Assembly (NCBI GenBank): GCA_965119715.1
Contig: OZ221969.1
Coordinates: 992,001-1,056,000 of the forward strand
Direction: 5' to 3'
Origin: JASBYZ01 sp029983705
GTDB lineage: Bacteria > Actinomycetota > Coriobacteriia > Coriobacteriales > JAEZZM01
DNA: 64,000 nt
The translations under genes and the position numbers were made by a program. Every line of letters begins with the position of its first letter. Within the stretch, counting starts at the first letter, position 1. This document shows, piece by piece, positions 43,339 to 52,410 of this stretch. The notes below the pieces were generated by a model. It did no database searches. It had not been told where the DNA came from and saw nothing but the letters and a program-made list of their open reading frames with translations.

Positions 43339-44286
43339 CTATTTCTTGTTTGCCTTATCTGCATTGATAATATCGTTAATACGCTTTTCTAAATTTACTC
43401 GGGTGCTTTCATTGCTGATGCCACCTAAAATTGGCTCTCCAACAATCTTACCATCCCTATTTACAAGATAGGTGGTAGGAAAGGTAAAGCAGTCCTTTGC
43501 GTGTTTGTAAGCATCACTGTTTGCATCAAAGATAAACTGTTTGTAGCTAGCGTGCTTCTCGTTTAAAATGCGCTGGGCTTCTTTAATTGCATTTTGATCA
43601 TTGTCAAGCGTTTCGGTATTAACGCCAATTACTTCTCCACCTTTGGCTTTTATACTGTCTTTTAATTTTTGCAAGTCAGAAAGCTCAGCCACACAAGGTG
43701 CGCAGTTGTTATACCAATAATTTACAACTGTTACTGCATTGTTCTTAAAGTAGCTATTGTCAATTGCCTGACCACTCATATCCTTTCCCTTAAAAGTAGG
43801 ATAGTCTGTTTGGGCTTGAGCCTTGCTTTGCATATCTGGTTTTGGTTGTGGCTCTTGCTTTGCAAGTTCAGACTCAAGGGGGATAAGTTTTTGATCAATT
43901 TCTGCAATTTTTTCAATATCAGCTTTTAGTGTCTTTTGCTCTTCTTCAGTAAAATCTTTGATATTGTCGTTTAAGGTTTTTGTTAGGATTTCTGCGTAAC
44001 CAAAGCTATCGTGTTCCATAACATAATTTTTATCTACCTTAGAAAATAATTTTTCCCAAAGTTCTTTGTGGCTATCAAAAATAGATTGTTGCTCTGTAAG
44101 TAGGGCTTGAAGTTGTTTTTCAATATCACTCATCTTGCCCGTGCTATTTTTTGTAGCATTTACATACGGCACGTCAGCTGAGTCAGGACTTAGAGGGTTA
44201 GCCTCATTTTCAAGACCACCGCATGCAGCAAGGCAAAGTGAAAGCCCTGCAGCACAAATACTAGAAAGAATAAGTTTAGTGTTCAT
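43339..44286 (-). CDS. TlpA-like thioredoxin-fold lipoprotein
   Basis: A 315-residue lipoprotein: lipobox LAAC with C22, a coiled Glu/Lys/Gln-rich region (about 50-145), then a redoxin domain with the active site NYWYNNCAPCVAEL and a cis-Pro-like FPTTYLV. It should act outside the membrane as a thiol reductase or oxidase. The start overlaps the end of the polyferredoxin gene by 11 bp, so the two are made together. With the membrane polyferredoxin and the 48-residue CXXC protein it forms a redox module, presumably taking reducing power across the membrane. Confidence 0.85.
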   Translation of the reverse strand: MNTKLILSSICAAGLSLCLAACGGLENEANPLSPDSADVPYVNATKNSTGKMSDIEKQLQALLTEQQSIFDSHKELWEKLFSKVDKNYVMEHDSFGYAEILTKTLNDNIKDFTEEEQKTLKADIEKIAEIDQKLIPLESELAKQEPQPKPDMQSKAQAQTDYPTFKGKDMSGQAIDNSYFKNNAVTVVNYWYNNCAPCVAELSDLQKLKDSIKAKGGEVIGVNTETLDNDQNAIKEAQRILNEKHASYKQFIFDANSDAYKHAKDCFTFPTTYLVNRDGKIVGEPILGGISNESTRVNLEKRINDIINADKANKK

Positions 44287-45157
44287 AATGTTTCTCCTTT
44301 GTAGTTAAACTGTTTTTAAATCCATATGAATAGGAAAGCGACTTTGTAGGGCATGCAGTAATACACATGCCACAGCGTATGCATTCTGGATGATTTTGAT
44401 TTTTTCGTACGTCAACATCCATTTTGCAGCTTTGAGCGCATTTACCACAGTTAATGCAAGTGTTTGGATTTATTTTAAGCTGTAATAAAGAAATACGATT
44501 ACACAGCGAGTAAAGCGCTCCAAGTGGGCATATCCACTTACAGAAGGGTCTAAAAAAGCAAATACTTAAAACGATGCATATGAGTAAGATGATCGCCTTC
44601 CACGTAAAAAGTGGCCCTAAGGTAGCGCGAATATTGGAATTTACTATTGACAGTGGTATTGCGCCTTGTAGAATTCCTTGAGGGCAAATGAGTTTACAAA
44701 AATATGGGTTTGAAAGACCCACTTCATTTACCAACACCAAGGGTAAAAGTAGTACAAATACCGCAAGGATTATATATTTTACATAGCGTAGTACATAAAG
44801 AGTTCTAGTAGAAAACTTTTTGCTTGGTATTTTATGCAGTAGGTCTTGAAACCAGCCAAAGGGACATAAAAAGCCACAAATAAAACGCCCAAACAGTACG
44901 CCAAATAAGATGATTGTGCCTGTTATGTAATATGCAAGGTTAAACTTTGATGAGCCAATAGTTGCCTGCAAGGCCCCAATAGGGCAAGAGCCAATAGCTC
45001 CCGGACATGAATAACAATTAAGCCCTGGTACACAAGCCACCTTAGATGGTCCGCGATAAATCTCACCCGTAAAAAAGTTGGGAACTTGAATATTGCTCAA
45101 AAGGCTTGCAATACCTTGAATAAACATACGGTACTTAGCCAAGGCAAAAGAGCGCAT
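44276..45157 (-). CDS. Membrane 4Fe-4S polyferredoxin (NapH/NosR-like)
   Basis: A 293-residue protein with about five membrane helices. It carries CGFLCPFGWFQD, CKLICPQGILQG and CKWICPLGALY, the CP-type motifs of NapH/CcoG-like proteins. At the C-terminus are two ferredoxin sites, CINCGKCAQSCKMDV and CIRCGMCITACPTK. An N-terminal Cys group (CYSCPGAIGSCPIG) is also present. It should move electrons through the membrane to the TlpA-like lipoprotein. ATG 45157 is used; a TTG at 45166 overlapping the upstream stop is possible. Confidence 0.85.
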   Translation of the reverse strand: MRSFALAKYRMFIQGIASLLSNIQVPNFFTGEIYRGPSKVACVPGLNCYSCPGAIGSCPIGALQATIGSSKFNLAYYITGTIILFGVLFGRFICGFLCPFGWFQDLLHKIPSKKFSTRTLYVLRYVKYIILAVFVLLLPLVLVNEVGLSNPYFCKLICPQGILQGAIPLSIVNSNIRATLGPLFTWKAIILLICIVLSICFFRPFCKWICPLGALYSLCNRISLLQLKINPNTCINCGKCAQSCKMDVDVRKNQNHPECIRCGMCITACPTKSLSYSYGFKNSLTTKEKHYEH

Positions 45158-45158
45158 C

Positions 45159-45305
45159 TTATCCAATTCCTACACACTCCAAACAAAGTTTTACTGCCTT
45201 AGAAAGTACGACCTGATGTTCTCCGCGTATGCATCCAAATACCATAGATGTAAAGGCAAATAGCAATAGTGCTATTTGTATATGTTTTGTTTGACCCTTA
45301 GTCAC
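45159..45305 (-). CDS. Small CXXC-motif membrane protein (CD1871A-like), 48 residues
   Basis: A short frame starting at GTG 45305 with AAGGAG 6 bp ahead. It has one hydrophobic helix (IQIALLLFAFTSMVFGC) and ends in SKAVKLCLECVGIG. The pattern of GE, then VL.KA..LCLEC.GIG, matches what I remember of the small CD1871A family CXXC protein, which is found next to polyferredoxin and thioredoxin genes. Its stop overlaps the polyferredoxin start region, so the three genes are coupled. It could be the membrane thiol carrier of the module; this is inference. Confidence 0.7.
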   Translation of the reverse strand: MTKGQTKHIQIALLLFAFTSMVFGCIRGEHQVVLSKAVKLCLECVGIG

Positions 45306-45339
45306 AAATTGCTCCTTTTTTGCATAGTAGTTTTGTCGT

Positions 45340-45396
45340 ATAACTTACTTTTGTACACATGATGTCAAAGAGCATGTAAAATCTTTGTTAAGTTAT
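45340..45396. promoter_or_regulatory. Inverted repeat in the divergent promoter region
   Basis: ATAACTTA (45340-45347) and TAAGTTAT (45389-45396) are perfect 8-bp inverted repeats 41 bp apart, between the redox module and the two-component system. They may be binding half-sites for the response regulator. Confidence 0.35.
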
Positions 45397-45435
45397 GTGG
45401 CTTGCTAAAATCCTTCAGCACAAAGAGGAGAGTTT

Positions 45436-46113
45436 GTGAAGCTGTTACTTGTAGAAGATGATGCTCAACTATCAGAACTTATCGCACAAAGCTTGCGTCA
45501 AGCTGGCTATGCTCTTGATGTTTGTTTGGATGGAGGGCAGGCAGATCAGCTATTACAAGTTGAACAATATGACCTTGTGATTTTAGATATTAACTTGCCT
45601 GACATTGATGGTTTTACAATTTTAAGCAACTTACGGTCTCGTGATCAAAATACTAAGGTGCTTATCTTGTCTGCCCTAAGTCAAACAGGCGATAAGGTGC
45701 ATGGTCTTGACTTAGGTGCAAACGATTACTTGGCAAAGCCTTTTCATTTAGATGAGCTTGAAGCGCGCATTAGAAATTTGCTTCGATGGCGATTTACCCA
45801 GGATGATTTAACGGTACATGCTGGAGAGCTTACATTTAATCGTAAAACAAGAGAAGCATATGCAAAAGATATCCTTCTCAATCTCACTCGCAAAGAAACA
45901 GGTATATTAGAACAGCTCTTGTTAAAACAAGGGCGTCCAGTAAGCCAAGAAGAACTTATAGATCATGTGTGGGAATCTGACGTTAATAGTTTTAGTAATG
46001 TAGTAAGGGTGCACATTTCCTCTTTAAGAAAAAAGCTCAAAGAAGCACTGGGGTACGATCCCATACAAAATAAAGTGGGGCTGGGCTATCAAATATTAGG
46101 AGATAAGTCATGA
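45436..46113 (+). CDS. OmpR-family response regulator
   Basis: A 225-residue regulator: receiver domain with acidic pocket (VEDD near residue 7), phospho-Asp in LVILDINLPDIDGF, Lys in LAKPFHLDEL, then a winged-helix DNA-binding domain (about 125-225) with ILEQLLLKQGRPVSQEELIDHV. It starts with GTG behind AGAGGAGAG. The histidine kinase overlaps its end (ATGA). The unit is divergent from the thiol-redox module, which is its most likely target. Confidence 0.93.
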   Translation: MKLLLVEDDAQLSELIAQSLRQAGYALDVCLDGGQADQLLQVEQYDLVILDINLPDIDGFTILSNLRSRDQNTKVLILSALSQTGDKVHGLDLGANDYLAKPFHLDELEARIRNLLRWRFTQDDLTVHAGELTFNRKTREAYAKDILLNLTRKETGILEQLLLKQGRPVSQEELIDHVWESDVNSFSNVVRVHISSLRKKLKEALGYDPIQNKVGLGYQILGDKS

Positions 46114-47282
46114 AAAAGTTATCACTTCAGTGGAGAATAACGCTATTAACCTCGCTTTTAATCGCGTGTGCTTGCATTGCACTTAATGCACTTATTTATA
46201 CCTCAGGAGTTTCATCCTTAAATGATCTTGGTAACTTTGTCTTTGGTTTAGAAAGTCCCAGTGCGTCAACAGAAATTAATTCAGATGTTTTGCTGATTGA
46301 TATTCCACAAGAAAAGCTCTCGGATTTTATGGGACAGTTTTCTGTGGAGCTCAAAGATACTACCGCTCTATTTACCTATAAAGCATGGATAGCTACCTTT
46401 GTTATTACCATAATTAGTGGGATAATTGCATACTTTGTATCAGGACATTCTCTTAAACCCTTGTATGAATTTTCTAATCAAATTAAACAAGTGCAAGCAA
46501 GCAACCTCACCTCATACAGTGGACTTAGCTCTGATATAGAAGAATTTAACTTATTAAGTGAGTCCTTTAATGCAATGTTGCTGAGACTTTCAGACTCTTT
46601 TAGCGCGCAAAGACGTTTTGTTGCCCACGCTGCTCATGAATTTAAAACGCCTCTTGCGCGCATGCAGGCACAGCTTGAATTGTATGAAAGAGAACACCCG
46701 CAAGCACTTCTGAGTGATGACTCGTTCAAAAAGACTCATGAACTCATGAAAGAGCAAGTGCAAAAGCTTAATGAGCTTTTAAAAGTGCTGCTTGATATAA
46801 GCGAGCTCAAAAGCTTGCCAAAAAGTGACGAGGTTAATCTTGCCGCATTAATCGACGAGCTTTATTGTGACCTTGTTAGTCTAGCGGATGAGAAACAAGT
46901 TACACTAGAAGTTTCTACTGAATCATGTGAAGTTTTAGGCAATGACACACTTTTATATCGAATGCTTTTTAATGTCATCGAAAACGCTATTAAGTACAAT
47001 AAGCCGGGCGGTTATGTAAACATTTCACTTGCTAAAAACTTACAGGATAGGCGTGCACATATTGTTATACGTGATAATGGGGTGGGAGTGAGTGAAGAGG
47101 AGCTCAAAAAGTTGCTTGAGCCCTTTTTTAGGAGCTCTAATTCAACCGCTCAGCAGGTTGATGGCTTTGGCTTGGGGCTTGCCTTAGTAAAAGATATTGT
47201 GGACTTGCATGAAGGCTCAATATCTATAAAAAATAATATTGATGCAGGTATTACCGTCGAAATAGCAATTCAATATATATAA
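46110..47282 (+). CDS. Sensor histidine kinase
   Basis: A 390-residue kinase with two membrane helices (about 9-28 and 90-110) around a roughly 60-residue external loop, a HAMP linker, a HisKA domain with FVAHAAHEFKTPLARMQAQL, and an ATPase domain with NVIENAIKYNKPGG, DNGVGVSEEEL and GFGLGLALVKDIV. It is translated with the response regulator. The external loop has no Cys and gives no hint of the signal. Confidence 0.92.
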   Translation: MKKLSLQWRITLLTSLLIACACIALNALIYTSGVSSLNDLGNFVFGLESPSASTEINSDVLLIDIPQEKLSDFMGQFSVELKDTTALFTYKAWIATFVITIISGIIAYFVSGHSLKPLYEFSNQIKQVQASNLTSYSGLSSDIEEFNLLSESFNAMLLRLSDSFSAQRRFVAHAAHEFKTPLARMQAQLELYEREHPQALLSDDSFKKTHELMKEQVQKLNELLKVLLDISELKSLPKSDEVNLAALIDELYCDLVSLADEKQVTLEVSTESCEVLGNDTLLYRMLFNVIENAIKYNKPGGYVNISLAKNLQDRRAHIVIRDNGVGVSEEELKKLLEPFFRSSNSTAQQVDGFGLGLALVKDIVDLHEGSISIKNNIDAGITVEIAIQYI

Positions 47283-47320
47283 GTTAAAATACTTTATGTA
47301 GTAGTAAAAATAAAAATAAC

Positions 47321-47336
47321 ACACAATATATTGTGT
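47321..47336. promoter_or_regulatory. NrdR box upstream of nrdD
   Basis: A perfect 16-bp palindrome, ACACAATATATTGTGT, matches the known NrdR operator consensus and lies 70 bp before the anaerobic ribonucleotide reductase gene. I see only one clear box, although NrdR sites usually come in pairs. Confidence 0.8.
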
Positions 47337-47405
47337 TTAGAGTCTTTCTTTTTATCTACGTCTGTACTATCATTATCTTCGTACAAAAAGTTATAGAGCG
47401 GAGAC

Positions 47406-49598
47406 GTGAGTAAGATGAACATCATTAAGCGCAATGGTGCAGAAGTAAAATTTGATAAAGAAAAAATTGTTAACGCCATTCGAAAAGCTAATAATCAAAG
47501 TAAGTATGCTCCAGAGCTTTCTGAAGAGCAAATTCTATCAATTGGCAATCTTATTGAAGATCATTGTGAACAAGTTAAACGCTCTTTAAATGTTGAAGAA
47601 ATTCAAGAATTAGTCGAAACCCAGATAATCTTACATAAGGCTCCAGAAACTGCAAAGCGCTATATTCGTTATCGTTTTACTAGATCTCTCTCAAGAAAAG
47701 CAAACACGACCGATGAGCAAATTCTTTCTTTAATCGATTGCAATAATGAAGAGGTTAAGCAGGAAAACTCAAACAAAAATCCAACTGTAAATTCTGTTCA
47801 AAGAGACTACATGGCTGGAGAGGTAAGTAAAGACTTATGTAAGCGTATTTTGCTTCCTAAAGATGTTGTTGACGCACACGAAGAAGGTATTATTCATTTT
47901 CATGATTCAGACTATTTTGCCCAACATATGCATAACTGTGATTTAGTTAACCTAGAAGATATGCTCCAAAATGGCACAGTAATTTCTGAAACAAGAATTG
48001 ACAAGCCACGTTCTTTTTCAACCGCATGCAATATTGCAACTCAAATAATTGCCCAAGTTGCTTCAAATCAGTACGGCGGCCAGTCCATATCACTTGCGCA
48101 TTTGGCACCTTTTGTTCAGGTATCTCGTGAGAAGTACTTAGAGCAAACACAAGCAGAAATTGCACGTTTTGGTATTGAGGCTACTGATGAGCAAATAAAG
48201 GCCTTGGTAGAACAGCGCGTACGCGATGAAATTAAAAAGGGCGTGCAAACTATTCAATATCAAGTAGTAACCCTACTTACTACCAATGGACAAGCTCCTT
48301 TTGTAACCGTATTTATGTATCTGGCAGAGGCAAAAAACCAGCAAGAAAAAGATGACCTTGCGCTTATTATTGAAGAGGTGCTCAAGCAAAGGATACAGGG
48401 TACAAAAAATGAGGCAGGCGTTTGGGTAACTCCTGCGTTTCCAAAACTAATTTATGTTCTTGAAGAAGATAATATTTCAGAAGATTCTCCGTACTGGTAC
48501 CTGACCAAGCTTGCCGGGGAGTGCTCTGCAAAGCGTATGGTACCAGATTATATCTCTGAAAAGGTAATGAAGACAAACAAGATTGATCAAAATGGAGATG
48601 GACAGTGCTACACCTGCATGGGATGCAGATCATTTTTAACACCCTATGTAGATGAAGCAGGAAAGCCTAAATATTACGGTAGATTTAACCAGGGAGTGGT
48701 AACCATCAACTTGGTTGATGTGGCTTTAACTGCGGTTGAAACCTTAGGCGATGCTTCAAAGTTTTGGGATATCTTAGACGAAAGGTTAGACCTGTGCCAT
48801 AAGGCTTTGCGCACACGCCATGAGCGCCTAAAGGGCACATCCAGTGATGCAGCTCCAATATTATGGCAGCATGGTGCGCTTGCACGCCTTAAAAAAGGTG
48901 AAAAAATTGATAAGCTTCTCTACAATGGCTATTCCACAATATCTTTAGGCTATGCAGGTCTTTGGGAGTGCGTATATGCTTTAAGCAAAAAGAAGCTCAC
49001 TGAAGAAGAGGGTAAGATACTTGGTCTTCAAATTCTTCAAAGACTAAACGATGCTTGTTCGCAGTGGAAAGCAGAAGAGCATATTGATTATTCTGTCTAT
49101 GGAACACCGCTTGAGTCAACTACCTATAAATTTGCTAAAAATTTACAGAGAAGATTTGGTGTTATAGAAGGTGTTACCGACAAAAATTATATTACCAATT
49201 CCTATCATGTTCATGTAACAGAAGAAATTGATGCCTTTAGCAAACTTAAGCTTGAGTCAACGTTCCAAAAACTTTCACCAGGAGGTGCAATCTCATACAT
49301 AGAGGTGCCAAATATGCAGCATAACCCTGAGGCAGTGCTTGAGGTGCTTAAGTATATTTACGACAACATCATGTATGCAGAAATTAATACTAAGTCTGAC
49401 TACTGCCAGGTTTGCGGCTTTAACGGTGAGATTCAAATTGTTGAAAGAAACAATAAGCTCATTTGGGAATGTCCAAATTGTGGTTGTACCGATGAAAACA
49501 AACTAAATGTTGCTCGCAGAACTTGTGGATATATTGGTACACAGTTTTGGAACCAAGGCAGAACTCAAGAAATTAAAGAAAGAGTGCTACATCTCTAA
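47406..49598 (+). CDS. nrdD: Anaerobic ribonucleoside-triphosphate reductase
   Basis: A 730-residue class III reductase making dNTPs without oxygen. An ATP-cone (KRNGAEVKFDKEKIVNAIRK) is followed by the ten-stranded barrel, then Cys pairs CTCMGCRSF, the zinc site CQVCGFNGEI with CPNCGCT, and the glycyl-radical loop RRTCGYIGTQFWNQGR near the end. GTG start. The activase gene nrdG overlaps its stop by one base (TAATG). Control by NrdR is suggested by the box upstream. Confidence 0.96.
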   Translation: MSKMNIIKRNGAEVKFDKEKIVNAIRKANNQSKYAPELSEEQILSIGNLIEDHCEQVKRSLNVEEIQELVETQIILHKAPETAKRYIRYRFTRSLSRKANTTDEQILSLIDCNNEEVKQENSNKNPTVNSVQRDYMAGEVSKDLCKRILLPKDVVDAHEEGIIHFHDSDYFAQHMHNCDLVNLEDMLQNGTVISETRIDKPRSFSTACNIATQIIAQVASNQYGGQSISLAHLAPFVQVSREKYLEQTQAEIARFGIEATDEQIKALVEQRVRDEIKKGVQTIQYQVVTLLTTNGQAPFVTVFMYLAEAKNQQEKDDLALIIEEVLKQRIQGTKNEAGVWVTPAFPKLIYVLEEDNISEDSPYWYLTKLAGECSAKRMVPDYISEKVMKTNKIDQNGDGQCYTCMGCRSFLTPYVDEAGKPKYYGRFNQGVVTINLVDVALTAVETLGDASKFWDILDERLDLCHKALRTRHERLKGTSSDAAPILWQHGALARLKKGEKIDKLLYNGYSTISLGYAGLWECVYALSKKKLTEEEGKILGLQILQRLNDACSQWKAEEHIDYSVYGTPLESTTYKFAKNLQRRFGVIEGVTDKNYITNSYHVHVTEEIDAFSKLKLESTFQKLSPGGAISYIEVPNMQHNPEAVLEVLKYIYDNIMYAEINTKSDYCQVCGFNGEIQIVERNNKLIWECPNCGCTDENKLNVARRTCGYIGTQFWNQGRTQEIKERVLHL

Positions 49599-50122
49599 TG
49601 TATTACGGAGCCATTAAATTTAACGATATAGCAAATGGCCCGGGGGTAAGAACAGCAGTCTTTGTCTCAGGGTGTACTCTGAAGTGCAAGGGCTGCTTTC
49701 AGCCTGAAACGTGGGATTTTAACTATGGCACAAAATATACCAAGGAAACTCAAGAAGAAATTTTAGAATCGCTAAAACCTGAGTGGATTTTAGGACTAAC
49801 AGTTTTAGGCGGTGAGCCCTTTGAGCCACAAAATCAAAAAGAAGTCTATGAGCTTATAGCTGCTGCAAAACAAGCCTTTCCAAATAAAACAGTTTGGCTG
49901 TATACAGGACATACCTTACGAGAGCTTTGTGAAAGCGAAAAGGTTCGGACCGAATATACCGATAAAATCATGGACTTACTTGATGTGATGGTTGAGGGCA
50001 GGTTTGTTCTTGCCAAAAGAAATCTAAACTTAGATTTTTGTGGGAGTGAAAATCAACGGGTTTTGGATATGAATAAGACACGCTTGCAGCATACGCCTGT
50101 TCTATGGACACGCGGAAAGTAA
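49598..50122 (+). CDS. nrdG: Anaerobic ribonucleotide reductase activating protein
   Basis: A 174-residue radical SAM enzyme that creates the glycyl radical on NrdD. The 4Fe-4S motif CX3CX2C is SGCTLKCKGCFQ, and the SAM-binding LTVLGGEPFEPQN follows. It overlaps nrdD by one base, so both are made together. Confidence 0.95.
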   Translation: MYYGAIKFNDIANGPGVRTAVFVSGCTLKCKGCFQPETWDFNYGTKYTKETQEEILESLKPEWILGLTVLGGEPFEPQNQKEVYELIAAAKQAFPNKTVWLYTGHTLRELCESEKVRTEYTDKIMDLLDVMVEGRFVLAKRNLNLDFCGSENQRVLDMNKTRLQHTPVLWTRGK

Positions 50123-50147
50123 ATCACATACGAAAGAGATTATAGCT

Positions 50148-51458
50148 ATGGCCATACTATTTAATAATGTATCAATACTTTCTGAAGATATGGAAATTCT
50201 TGAACACAAGGATGTTTTGGTTGAAGGAGAAGTATTTTCTTCTATTGCAGATCACGATGACGTCTATGAATCTAATCAAAAATCAAAGGGCACACAAGTT
50301 ATAGATGGTAGTAAAAAGGTATTATTGCCAGGTTTTATTAACACGCACTCACATGCGCCAATGACAATAGTAAGAGGAGTGGGAGAGGGTTTACCACTAT
50401 CTGATTGGCTTGGAAAAGCAATATGGCCTATTGAAGGCAAACTTGATGATGACGTAGCATACTGGGCAAGCCTGCTTGCAAATGCAGAAATGCTTAAATT
50501 TGGCTGTACCTCTTATTCTGATATGTACTTTTTTACCAAAGCCCGTATTAAAGCAGCTCAAGAGGCTGGTATCAAGATGAATGTTTGTGACGGTGCCACC
50601 ATGGTTTTTGTTGATACCGATTATGACAGTCTGGACGTAAAAAAGATAAATGACTGGCTTATGACAGAAGTTCATGGCAAGGGAAATGGAAAAATCCGTG
50701 CTGATTTTTGCATTCACGGTGAATATACCACTCCGCAAAGCATGATAGAGCGTGTGGTACAGGAAGCCCACAAGTACAATACAGGTATTCATTTACATCT
50801 ATCCGAAACCAAAAAAGAAGTTGAAGAATGTAAAGAGCGCCATCAAGGCATGAGTCCTGTTGAGTACTTTAATTCTCTTGGTGTATTTGATGTTTCGGTT
50901 ACTGCTGCACACTGTGTATGGACTGACGATAATGATCTGGATATCCTAAAATCCAAAGATGTTTCCTGTGCTATAAATCCTTCATCTAACATGAAGCTTG
51001 GAAGTGGTTTTGCACCAGTTGCACGTATGCTTGAAAAGGGTATTAACGTTTGCCTTGGCACCGATGGTGTTGCTTCTAATAATGCACTCAACATGTTACG
51101 AGATGCGTACTTATTTGCTTTAATTTATAAGGGGGCAGCTCTTGATCCTACGGTTGCAGGGCCTAATGATGTTATGCGTGCGATGACCATTAATGGCGCA
51201 CGTGCTCAAGGTAGAACAGATACCGGACGTATTAAAGAAGGCTTTAAGGCAGACGCTTGCCTCTTTAACTTAGACGAGGTGTCAATGGTGCCTTGTACAG
51301 ACGTTCTAACAAATATTATTTATTCAAGTAATGGCTCTGAAATTAAGCTTACCATGGTTGATGGTGAGATAGTCTATAAAGACGGCAGCTTTACTCATAT
51401 TGATATTGAAAAGGTAAAGTATGAGCTTACCGTCGCCTTTGAAAGAATTACAGCTTAA
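50148..51458 (+). CDS. Amidohydrolase, MTA/SAH deaminase type
   Basis: A 436-residue metal-dependent deaminase. Zn ligands are visible in FINTHSHAPMTIVRG, the HLHLSETKKEV segment, TAAHCVWTD and LGTDGVASNNALNM. The closest family is MtaD, which deaminates methylthioadenosine or S-adenosylhomocysteine. The same family includes the aminodeoxyfutalosine deaminase of menaquinone synthesis, so that is a real alternative. It converges on a purine nucleoside phosphorylase gene, whose enzyme could take the inosine-type product. It follows nrdG by 25 bp. Confidence 0.85.
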   Translation: MAILFNNVSILSEDMEILEHKDVLVEGEVFSSIADHDDVYESNQKSKGTQVIDGSKKVLLPGFINTHSHAPMTIVRGVGEGLPLSDWLGKAIWPIEGKLDDDVAYWASLLANAEMLKFGCTSYSDMYFFTKARIKAAQEAGIKMNVCDGATMVFVDTDYDSLDVKKINDWLMTEVHGKGNGKIRADFCIHGEYTTPQSMIERVVQEAHKYNTGIHLHLSETKKEVEECKERHQGMSPVEYFNSLGVFDVSVTAAHCVWTDDNDLDILKSKDVSCAINPSSNMKLGSGFAPVARMLEKGINVCLGTDGVASNNALNMLRDAYLFALIYKGAALDPTVAGPNDVMRAMTINGARAQGRTDTGRIKEGFKADACLFNLDEVSMVPCTDVLTNIIYSSNGSEIKLTMVDGEIVYKDGSFTHIDIEKVKYELTVAFERITA

Positions 51459-52297
51459 AGCTTTTTTAGCATTCCAAGAATAATATCAACGATGATAGGT
51501 GCTCCAAGAGCTGCATTGTTAAGCGTATGCTCAGCATTGAGCACCTCATCACTTAAACCTGCTGCTGCATTTGAAATCATAGAAATGCCAAAGACCTCCA
51601 TGCCCATGTGTTTTGCAGCAATGGCTTCTGGCGCGCTTGACATACCAACAGCGTCAGCACCAAGTGCAGCAAAGGCACGAATTTCTGCAGGAGTTTCAAA
51701 GCTTGGTCCAGAAGTGGCAAGATAGACACCATGGGAAACTGGCAGGGATGGAGATATTTCTGTAAGCACCTCATCGGCAAGCGCTCTTAATTTTTTGCTG
51801 TACACCTCTTGCATATCAAAAAATCTCTCACCCAGCTTATCTGGGTTTGCTCCAATAAGAGGATTTATGCCAAGCATATTAATGTGATCATCAATAATCA
51901 TGAGCGATGCTTCTCTAAGGTTTTCACGTATTCCACCTGCTGCATTTGTAATAAAGAGCGTCTTTGCACCCAGCTCATGAAGAAGTCTTGTGCCAAATAC
52001 AAGATCTTGTGCGCTGTATCCTTCATAGTAGTGAACACGCCCTTGAAGACAGGCAACAGAAATATTGTTAAGTCTGCCTATTATGAGCTTGCCTTCGTGT
52101 CCAGGAGCTGTACTTTGAGGCATGTGGGGGATATTGCTATAAGGTATAGTTATTGGATCTTCTAGTGCATCAGCAACAGCAGAGAGTCCAGATCCTAAAA
52201 TTATTCCAACACTAACTTCTTTAGGGCATACCTTTGTTACCGCCTCTTTTGCTTCGCGTAAAGATGCGTATAAAGCATCAAGTTTAAAGGTATTCAA
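51455..52297 (-). CDS. Purine nucleoside phosphorylase
   Basis: A 280-residue trimeric-type PNP. Phosphate site: GIILGSGLSAVADAL. The substrate side has TNAAGGIRENL, SGPSFETPAEIRAF, AVGMSSAPEAI and ISNAAAG; this Asn-containing motif points to inosine/guanosine rather than MTA. TTG at 52297 is preceded by AGGAAGGA at 6 bp, so it is preferred over a GTG at 52330. Its stop interlocks with that of the deaminase gene on the other strand (TTAA). Confidence 0.9.
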   Translation of the reverse strand: MNTFKLDALYASLREAKEAVTKVCPKEVSVGIILGSGLSAVADALEDPITIPYSNIPHMPQSTAPGHEGKLIIGRLNNISVACLQGRVHYYEGYSAQDLVFGTRLLHELGAKTLFITNAAGGIRENLREASLMIIDDHINMLGINPLIGANPDKLGERFFDMQEVYSKKLRALADEVLTEISPSLPVSHGVYLATSGPSFETPAEIRAFAALGADAVGMSSAPEAIAAKHMGMEVFGISMISNAAAGLSDEVLNAEHTLNNAALGAPIIVDIILGMLKKL

Positions 52298-52410
52298 GGA
52301 GTATCCTTCCTGTATATGTTTTATGTCCACATATCTATTATACGTTTGTATTTCTTTGTATAGGGGAAGGAAGCTAACAATATAATATCTGAGTTAAAGG
52401 AGTTAGAAAT

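Noticed and set aside
47290..47306. Second NrdR box
   Set aside because: Only about half of the positions match the consensus when centred 30 bp upstream of the clear box.
50397..50792. 131-codon reverse frame inside the deaminase gene
   Set aside because: No recognisable domain, and the forward strand encodes conserved metal-binding motifs there.
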